Origin: Scortum barcoo
Taxonomy: Eukaryota; Chordata; Actinopteri; Centrarchiformes; Terapontidae
Direction: 5' to 3'
DNA length: 64,000 bases
Assembly (NCBI GenBank): GCA_023238725.1
Contig: CM041531.1
Coordinates: forward strand, 3,076,602 to 3,140,601
Within the stretch, counting starts at the first letter, position 1. The number at the start of each line of letters is the position of its first letter. Under the pieces are notes generated by a model that saw only the letters and a program-made list of their open reading frames with translations, was not told the DNA's origin and did no database searches. Of this stretch, positions 57,916 through 64,000 are shown one piece after another. Both the position numbers and the translations under genes were made by a program.

Positions 57916-58084
57916 GACGCTCGGAAGTAGGCAGTGAGAAACTAGGCGAGTCTCCTCGACACCAGCTTAAATTATCCCTAAAGTTAACTACTTAGGTAAT
58001 ACCTATAGGCTATTAGGGATCGGACCCTTTAAACGGAGAGCTGGTCCAGTTCCTCCTGTACAGGGGAAAACTCGGGATTCAACA
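57900..58084 (+). repeat. LTR 3'-end fragment (plus orientation)
   Basis: About 185 bp, the inverted counterpart of 51569-51762 with a few mismatches, abutting the end of the integrase frame and ending TTCAACA next to ATAT. Only the terminal part of the 1.57-kb LTR is present. Confidence 0.75.
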
Positions 58085-59290
58085 ATATGAAGGAGGTTGT
58101 TGAAGATCTGATGATAGGAGATAAAAACAGGCTGCAGAGTGTTTGAGCTTCTTTTTAAACACAGAGAGAAACACAGGTTAGATAAAGAAAAATAATACAG
58201 GAATAACGGTCAGAAAAGGTGAAGTAAGGAATGTAGCTGCCACTTGGATTAACCACACAAGATGCAGAGAGCTTCGACTGGTGCAACTTTAATTCTCTCC
58301 TCTTTTACCACTGGCACTCTGAGAGCCGCATCATTTACCATAAACAAAATGACCTGCCATTTACAAGGAGCTGTGATGATCTTCATGGTATCAGAAGCTG
58401 ATGTGGCTGGTACAGAGTCAACCCACACAGCTGCTGTGGTATGTATTAAACCAGAGCTAAAAGTAATAAACAGCAGTCTAACACGTCACAACAAAGCAGG
58501 ATTCAAGGTCTGTTTGAGGATTTGAAAAAATAAGCTGGAGGAGAAAACAGACTCTGTTGTAATTATGTCATAAGGTAAAGAAATCAAGTAGGTATTTAGT
58601 GTTTGACATTGTCTCCTTGTTGAAGCTGCAGTGAAGGAATAGCAACTTAATGAGAGAATTTGTTCTTAAAAAGTCTGTGACCTTTTGCTAGACACCGACT
58701 TGATTTAGCTAACACAAAGTGCTGAAGCTTCATCTCAGTTTCAGCTGAGCTTATAAAGTCATTTCTTACAGTGTAGTTGTGTTAGGAAGGGAGCACTTCA
58801 CACTCAGTAAGGACAGAAGTGACTACTATCACCAAAAACTCTTTTCAAGTACATATGACATGTGGCTGTTTGTTTAAAACACATTTGAACTAATGTGGAC
58901 CTCTAATATTAATGACATTTACTTGCTAAGGTACTAAAAGTCAGAAGAGGTTCATGTAGTAAATGACATGATGAACAGTTTTTAGTCCAACATGTGTGAT
59001 TTGATATTCGTCCTCTAATTCCAGACTTGACTGAGATCAGCAGCTTGTTATTAATCTGTGCTGACATGAATCGGTGTGTGAATGTTGTGGTGACATTTGG
59101 ATGATGTCTGTAGAAGGCTGACATGATGATGATCCACAATAACACAATGACAAAGTCTCTCTACTCAATTTATGGAAAAGAAAAGCTCATTGATCAGGAC
59201 ACAGTAATGTTGAGCTGCACATTTAAAACCTGAACACATCTGACTGGATTATAAATGGATTTTTATCTTCATCATTTATTCTTTATTCAG
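58085..59290. other. Intron of block B
   Basis: Aligns with 13935-14962 of block A apart from the 134-bp insertion at 58231-58364. No coding feature. Confidence 0.6.
58231..58364. mobile_element. 134-bp block-B-specific insertion with AAGGA duplication
   Basis: Block A reads GAAGTAAGGAGCTGTG where block B has 134 extra bases flanked by AAGGA on both sides (58226-58230, 58365-58369). The insert starts ATGTAGCTGCC and ends CCATTTAC. A 5-bp duplication and near TG...CA ends suggest a tiny LTR-type (TRIM-like) insertion, but the family is unknown. Confidence 0.5.
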
Positions 59291-59467
59291 ATTGAGTGGC
59301 TCTGCAGTTTGTCAGAAGATCAGCTGTGCTTCTCTGGCCTCAGCTCTGAAGTCCAACCCCTCCCATCTGAGAGAGCTGGAGCTGAGTGACAACAAGCTGC
59401 AGGATTCAGGAGTGAAGCTGCTGTGTGGTTTTCTGGAGAGTCCACACTGTAGACTGCAGACTCTGAG
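59291..59467 (+). CDS. LRR exon of block B (partner of 14963-15138)
   Basis: 177 bp, in phase. Local changes near the start (extra TC and extra A) alter the first residues to SGSAVCQKISC but restore the frame for ASLASALKSNPSHLRELELS and DNKLQDSGVKLLCGF. Acceptor TTTATTCAG, donor GAG|GTCAG. It is the first intact LRR exon after the retrovirus. Confidence 0.82.
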
Positions 59468-60341
59468 GTCAGACACCATTTTTTCCTTCTGTGCTGAGAT
59501 TAATATGATGTGAAAGTTGTGGTGACACTAAACTGCAGACATAAGGCTGATATATACTGATCCACACTGAGTACCTTCATGCTAAAGTCCATTTTCTTCT
59601 TCAGTGGTTTAGTCCATTGACTGTGGCAGAGCAATGTTGAGCTCCACATTTCAATCCTGAATATAACAAGAAAAATCCTCCACTGGATAATTCACTCTGA
59701 ACCTCTTCAACACCTGATTTTTTCATCTTACATTCACTGTCATGTTTGTAGATTAATTATATGAGAAAAAAATAGTCACTCATCTCTATTTCAAATATAT
59801 AACAAACATATTCAGTTTTTTTCTTTTTCCAACATTGCTTATGAAGCTATTTGATGCTTACACTGACTGAGTAGTTTAAACTGAAGATGCTTTGATTTTA
59901 TGGCTCCTCTGTTCATAAAATAAATATTGTAGATGTCTTTTGTTCACATTTCACCAAAATTCATCATGACATATTTGGTTTCTTTGGAAACTTTGGGATC
60001 TTGAGTCCAAACTTCAGTCAGTTTCTGTGAGTTTTTCTTTGTGTTTGTCTGCACAACATGAGTTAGTATAGATGGAGCCACTGGTGGAGCTGGCAGAGTT
60101 TAAGAGGTGAAGTCACTTTGTCTTTATTGAAGTAGCAGCACGTTGTCATTAATATTAATGAGAGCTCTTTTTCACTTTCTTGTTTTGAAGCTGCATCCTG
60201 TTGGGTTCAGGTGTTTGGAGTTTCCATTTTCTAAACTTCTACTTTCTAAACCTTCTTCAGCTCTGAACAGATTATTAAACACTGAATGATTTCAAACAGG
60301 AACATTGTTTTCTAAAGTCACATCATTTATTCTTTATTCAG

Positions 60342-60515
60342 ATTGAGGGGCTGCAGTTTGTCAGAGATCAGCTGTGCTTCTCTGGCCTCAGCTCTGAAGT
60401 CCAACCCCTCCCATCTGAGAGAGCTGGAGCTGAGTTTCAACAAGCTGCAGGATTCAGGAGTGAAGCTGCTGTGTGGTTTTCTGGAGAGTCCACACTGTAG
60501 ACTGCAGACTCTGAG
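60342..60515 (+). CDS. LRR exon of block B (partner of 17107-17282)
   Basis: 174 bp and in phase: RGCSLSEISCASLASALKSN, then LELSFNKLQDSGVKLLCGFL and the ESPHCRLQTLRS end. The upstream intron resembles both 15140-16041 and 16217-17106, so one LRR unit has been lost (or was never gained) between this exon and the previous one. Confidence 0.85.
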
Positions 60516-60629
60516 GTCAGTTCACTGACTCTCTGTTACTGTTGTAGATCTTATTTGTTTAATTAACACTTGAACCTAATTTATGTTCGTACATAACTTA
60601 CATCCATCTTGAGCTAAATTTAGTCTGCA

Positions 60630-61105
60630 GACGAGACAGAGGCAGAGTAGATGTTGGTGAACTGTCTTTATTGTTTATGGATAAAGCAGGCATAGATAAG
60701 ACGAGTATTCACAGGAGAGGAACAAGGAAGGGACAAAGTTCAGGAGATGACATTGACAATCAGACAAAGAAGAAAGGAAGGGGACCGGTATATAAACTGT
60801 AGGGGAAAGGAAAGCGGAAACAGGTGAGGAGACTAAGAGGGGACAGGTGAAACTAATCAGGGCGGAGCTGAACAATCTAAGAAGAGAAACACACAAGGAC
60901 AGGAAGTAAAGTGACATGTGAGGAGAGAAAAGGTAATACAAAATAAAACAGGAAGTGAGCACAACTGGAGCTGACAAATACAAGGACAGGAAACCAGGAA
61001 CAACCAACACAGGACACAAGGAACGAGAGACAAGCAGGAACACAAGAACACAAGAACACAAGGCAGACAACACAAGAAAACAACAGGGCATGATGCAAAA
61101 CCAGA
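60630..61105 (-). repeat. Solo-LTR-like element, block B copy
   Basis: Same element and position as 17628-18110, differing by a few small indels. Confidence 0.6.
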
Positions 61106-61626
61106 ACAATGTTCAGTTTTGGTAAATGGTCACATCTGTATACAGAAAATCTTCTGAACTAGTATTTGTTTTCAATTGATAAAGTTCATTTCCTGAAGTA
61201 AAAATAATCAGTTTTCTTTGAATTTCTATAGTTTTTATGTGTTTTCACAAATAATGTTTGATCATTAATATTGATTCTTCAGTACACACACACACACACA
61301 TCAAAGTATATTTCCAAATGCAGCTGTTTAAAGGATCAATACAGTATTGATCCTCTAATTCTAGACTTGACTGAGATCAGCAGCTTGTTATTAATCTGTG
61401 CTGACATGAATCTGTGTGTGAATGTTGTGGTGACATTTAGGATGATGTCTGTAGAAGGCTGACATGATGATGATCCACAATAACACAATGACAAAGTCTC
61501 TCTAATCAATTTATGGAGAAGCTCATTGATCAGGACACAGTAATGTTGTGCTGCACATTTAAAACCTGAACACATCTGACTGGATTATAAATGTTTTTTT
61601 ATCTCCATCATTTATTCTTTATTCAG

Positions 61627-61800
61627 ATTGAGGAAGTGCAGTCTGTCAGAGATCAGCTGTGCTTCTCTGGCCTCAGCTCTGAAGTCCAACCCCTCCCATC
61701 TGAGAGAGCTGGAGCTGAGTCACAACAAGCTGCAGGATTCAGAAGTGAAGCTGCTGTCTGATCTTGTGGAGAGTCCACACTGTAGACTGCAGACTCTGAG
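61627..61800 (+). CDS. Terminal LRR exon of block B, crossover type
   Basis: 174 bp and in phase: KCSLSEISCASLASALKSNP, LELSHNKLQDSEVKLLSDLV, ESPHCRLQTLRS. The upstream intron matches the one before block A exon 18622, whereas the 3' half (LLSDLVES) and the downstream intron match those of exon 19386. It thus joins two block A units in one exon. It is followed by the small 3' exons at 62371 and 62635. Confidence 0.85.
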
Positions 61801-62370
61801 GTCAGTAGGGGGTTTGACTCTGTTTGTGCTTTTTCAGCAGTATTTAACAAAACACAGGGACTTTAATGTGTTACTCCCATGAGGTTTCCCTCCAGTTCAC
61901 CTTCCACTGTGTGAGCACCCAAACCAACCAGTAGGAGTTTCTAGATCAGCAACAAGGATGAGAACCCTCACAGCCAAATGTACAGAGGTTCCTCTGCTGC
62001 GAATCAAGGTTCCTTTGTTGGGAGTAATCTAGTCTATCACAACACATCAGTGATTTTACCCATTTAGTGCAGTTTCTCCTTTTGATCAGTCTTTTGTTTC
62101 TTTTCTTCTCTGCATTCTTTCAATCTTCCACAAACAATAAAGTGCAAGCTGACAATGAAAATCAACATTTTACAGTCAGTTAAACATTTTTATCAGACAT
62201 ATGTGACTTTACATTCAAGAAAAAAAGGTTGTTTGTGTCTGCAGTCAGTTTTAGTCTTTGTGGTGAAGATGTGATACGATGCAAAGCATTTGATCATTTG
62301 GCTTGTGTCGAGGACTCTGAAGCTGGCTAAACTGGATCCATAATTATTGGGATTGTCTTCCTCTCTACAG

Positions 62371-62404
62371 GATCGATAGATAGAAAGACACAGAGTTTTC
62401 ACAG
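62371..62404 (+). CDS. Small 3' exon of the NLR gene, block B
   Basis: 34 bp between TCTCTACAG and GTGAGTATTG, the partner of 20130-20159. It contains an internal GATAGATAGA change relative to block A. Confidence 0.5.
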
Positions 62405-62634
62405 GTGAGTATTGAAACTATGTCCTCCTTTTATTAAACTATTGTACATTAAAATTTCATCTTAAAATGAACACATCCTCATTTACAATAAAATATTTCT
62501 CTTCAGTTCCTTTTATGTTAGAGCTGTAAATTCACATCAGTTTGAAAAAATATTCAAGAATTTATCCTGCTAATTTTTCTCTCTCCATTCAAGTTTTCAT
62601 TATTGTTCTTTCTCTTTGACTTCTCCTCCATCAG

Positions 62635-62696
62635 ATGAGGTTGATGTCAAACTGGATGTGAAAGAAAACCTGCCTGAAGATGACAAAAAGGTGTGA
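62635..62696 (+). CDS. Terminal acidic exon of the NLR gene, block B
   Basis: The same 20-residue acidic C-terminus as 20387-20448, ending LPEDDKKV-stop, after the acceptor CTCCTCCATCAG. Unchanged coding sequence between the blocks supports it as a real exon. Confidence 0.55.
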
Positions 62697-63059
62697 GAGG
62701 AGCAGCTGCACAGTGTGAAGTCCTCCAGTATAAACCATGAATGACTTCACTTGGACATTTATTGAGGTTTCAACACTCAAAATGAGATTTATCACAACAG
62801 AAATGACACTTAAAATATTGTAAATTTTAATGATTCATGTACAGTTTTTACTCTTTTGGACAGGAAATAAAATGTGATTACTCAAATCAGCAAAGTAAGA
62901 AAACAGTTGTTGAAGAGAAGAAGTCACAGTGTGCTCTCTACAGTCCCTCATTACAGCTGAAGAAAAGCAGCAAACATTTTACTTTAACATGACCAAGAGG
63001 TGGCGCTGTAGCACACAAATAAATGAACTAAAAATGAACTAAATCACTACATTTTTTCT

Positions 63060-63300
63060 AAAATACTTTATTTTGCATCCCAGTCCTTGTAGTTAATGTG
63101 AACGTGCACCAGTCCAAACTCTCATCAGACAGAGGACTGGAGTATCACCTTCTCATTTGTTTCATTGCATCAACATTATCATTAATAATTGATCGTGCCT
63201 TTGAAGTGGTGGCTCCAACAACGAGGAACGTCCTTCATATTGACAGACGTTCTGCAGTCTCTGCTGACGCCTTTAAAAAGCAGCTGAAGATTAATTTATG
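63060..63300 (+). repeat. LINE ORF2 3' tail fragment, block B
   Basis: Paralogue of 20820-21060, with AFEVVAPTTRNVLHIDRRSA and a FKKQLK end. The sequence to 64000 continues as the partner of 21061-21790, without recognised features. Confidence 0.65.
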
Positions 63301-64000
63301 ACTTTCTCCACATTTGTGCCAGTTTTATTTTTTCATTTCTTTGTTTGTCTTTATGATTTTTCTTTACTATTAACAAACTAAATCTAAAGCTTTTTGTGAC
63401 CTCGCTCTGTGAAAGGAGATAAAGAAGAAGCCAATTCATTGTATGTTTGTAAGATTAATGGTCTTACTAGTAAAACAAAGCAAACCTCCATCTAAACATA
63501 GTGTCATTATTATTCATAATAGTGGATAGTTAAACATGTATTTATTTTACAACCTAATTTACATCATGACTGTAAAATAAATTTGTTTTGATTGATTTTA
63601 ATTGTACATAGAAAGAATAACTATATCATCCCCCAAATAAGGTTAAAACTCATTATTATTGAATATTTAAATGTAGATTTATTTCATGTAAAATCTCTAA
63701 CTAATCTTGTTTTTACTTTAAGATGTGTAATTTCTCAGTTTTTCTGTGTTTTAGTCCTAAAACAAATTAATATGTATTTTACATTTTGTTTTGGTGTCTA
63801 ATTACCTTTCATTTCCTCATTATATACTTTTACTAAATAAATAAATTAGGATCAGTATACTTGTGTGACAACCAGTGATTTTGTTAATGTAGATGAATGT
63901 GACAGAATCTGTCAGATTTCTTAAAATTTATCACCAACATGGCAGAAAAAGTTTTGGTATATTTGTGATTAAAGAAAAATGTTCAACAAATGCCAATAAG

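Larger units (their letters stand above)
51569..58084. mobile_element. Rearranged endogenous retrovirus with inverted halves
   Basis: A 6.5-kb insertion absent from block A. Its two ends are inverted copies of about 185 bp (51569-51762 and 57900-58084), starting TGTTGAATCC and ending GGATTCAACA, flanked on both sides by ATAT (51565-51568 and 58085-58088). The left half (to about 55500) reads on the minus strand: 3' part of env, small hydrophobic frames, an accessory gene, polypurine tract, LTR. The right half reads on the plus strand: gag, protease, partial RT, integrase, LTR end. The two halves thus point away from each other. It is higher in GC than the surroundings. The genes are all broken and no infectious capacity remains. 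A complex fish retrovirus lineage is likely, but its genus is not determined. Confidence 0.8.

Noticed and set aside
51569..58084. Maverick/Polinton-type element because of inverted termini and an integrase
   Set aside because: No polymerase B, capsid, ATPase or cysteine protease was seen. The protease, RT, integrase, env and LTR-like content is retroviral.

Overview
The window is vertebrate nuclear DNA, almost certainly from a percomorph teleost. It has intron-rich genes with GT/AG splice sites, an expanded FISNA-NACHT/LRR (NLRC3-like) immune receptor locus, fragments of the ER oxidase gene ERO1, and a dense mix of teleost repeats (BEL/Pao, CR1/L2-type LINE, Tc1, pogo-like and CAGTGGTGG-ended MITEs, tRNA-SINEs, solo LTRs, an endogenous retrovirus). 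There is no bacterial-style operon or CRISPR. One 500-base run of N (11195-11694) is an assembly gap.

Layout. 1-2760: end of a BEL/Pao retrotransposon (integrase, DUF5641, LTR) facing a second, minus-strand gag-like fragment, then a CpG-rich patch. 3562-9584: a broken minus-strand copy (copy A) of ERO1, riddled with nested insertions and cut at its right end by a LINE (9585 to the gap). 11695-20448: LRR block A, six LRR exons plus two small 3' exons. 22415-22836: the last two exons of ERO1 (minus). 25930-39521: a plus-strand cluster of three intron-containing genes related to mobile elements. They encode a tyrosine-recombinase-like protein, an HTH plus DDE-integrase protein, and a RING-finger protein. 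The cluster lies between the ERO1 3' exons and the middle ERO1 exons (40570-41981, copy B). 41908-49427: NLR 5' exons in tandem duplicate, a RING exon and a FISNA-NACHT exon. 50380-63300: LRR block B, a paralogue of block A interrupted by a 6.5-kb rearranged endogenous retrovirus (51569-58084).

How it fits together. The NLR locus (plus strand) and ERO1 (minus strand) have been duplicated together in pieces. Block A and block B are large paralogous segments: block B has the retrovirus and a 134-bp insertion that A lacks, and A has a SINE and extra LRR units that B lacks. This orders the events. One LRR exon in block B looks like a crossover product between two neighbouring LRR units.

Caveat. 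Single-base indels break most coding regions (NACHT, RING, ERO1, Tc1 transposase, integrase exon 1). Either these are decaying paralogues or the assembly carries many indel errors and uncollapsed haplotypes. The sequence alone cannot decide. The most unusual structures are the retrovirus with inverted halves and identical ends, and the recombinase/integrase/RING gene cluster.
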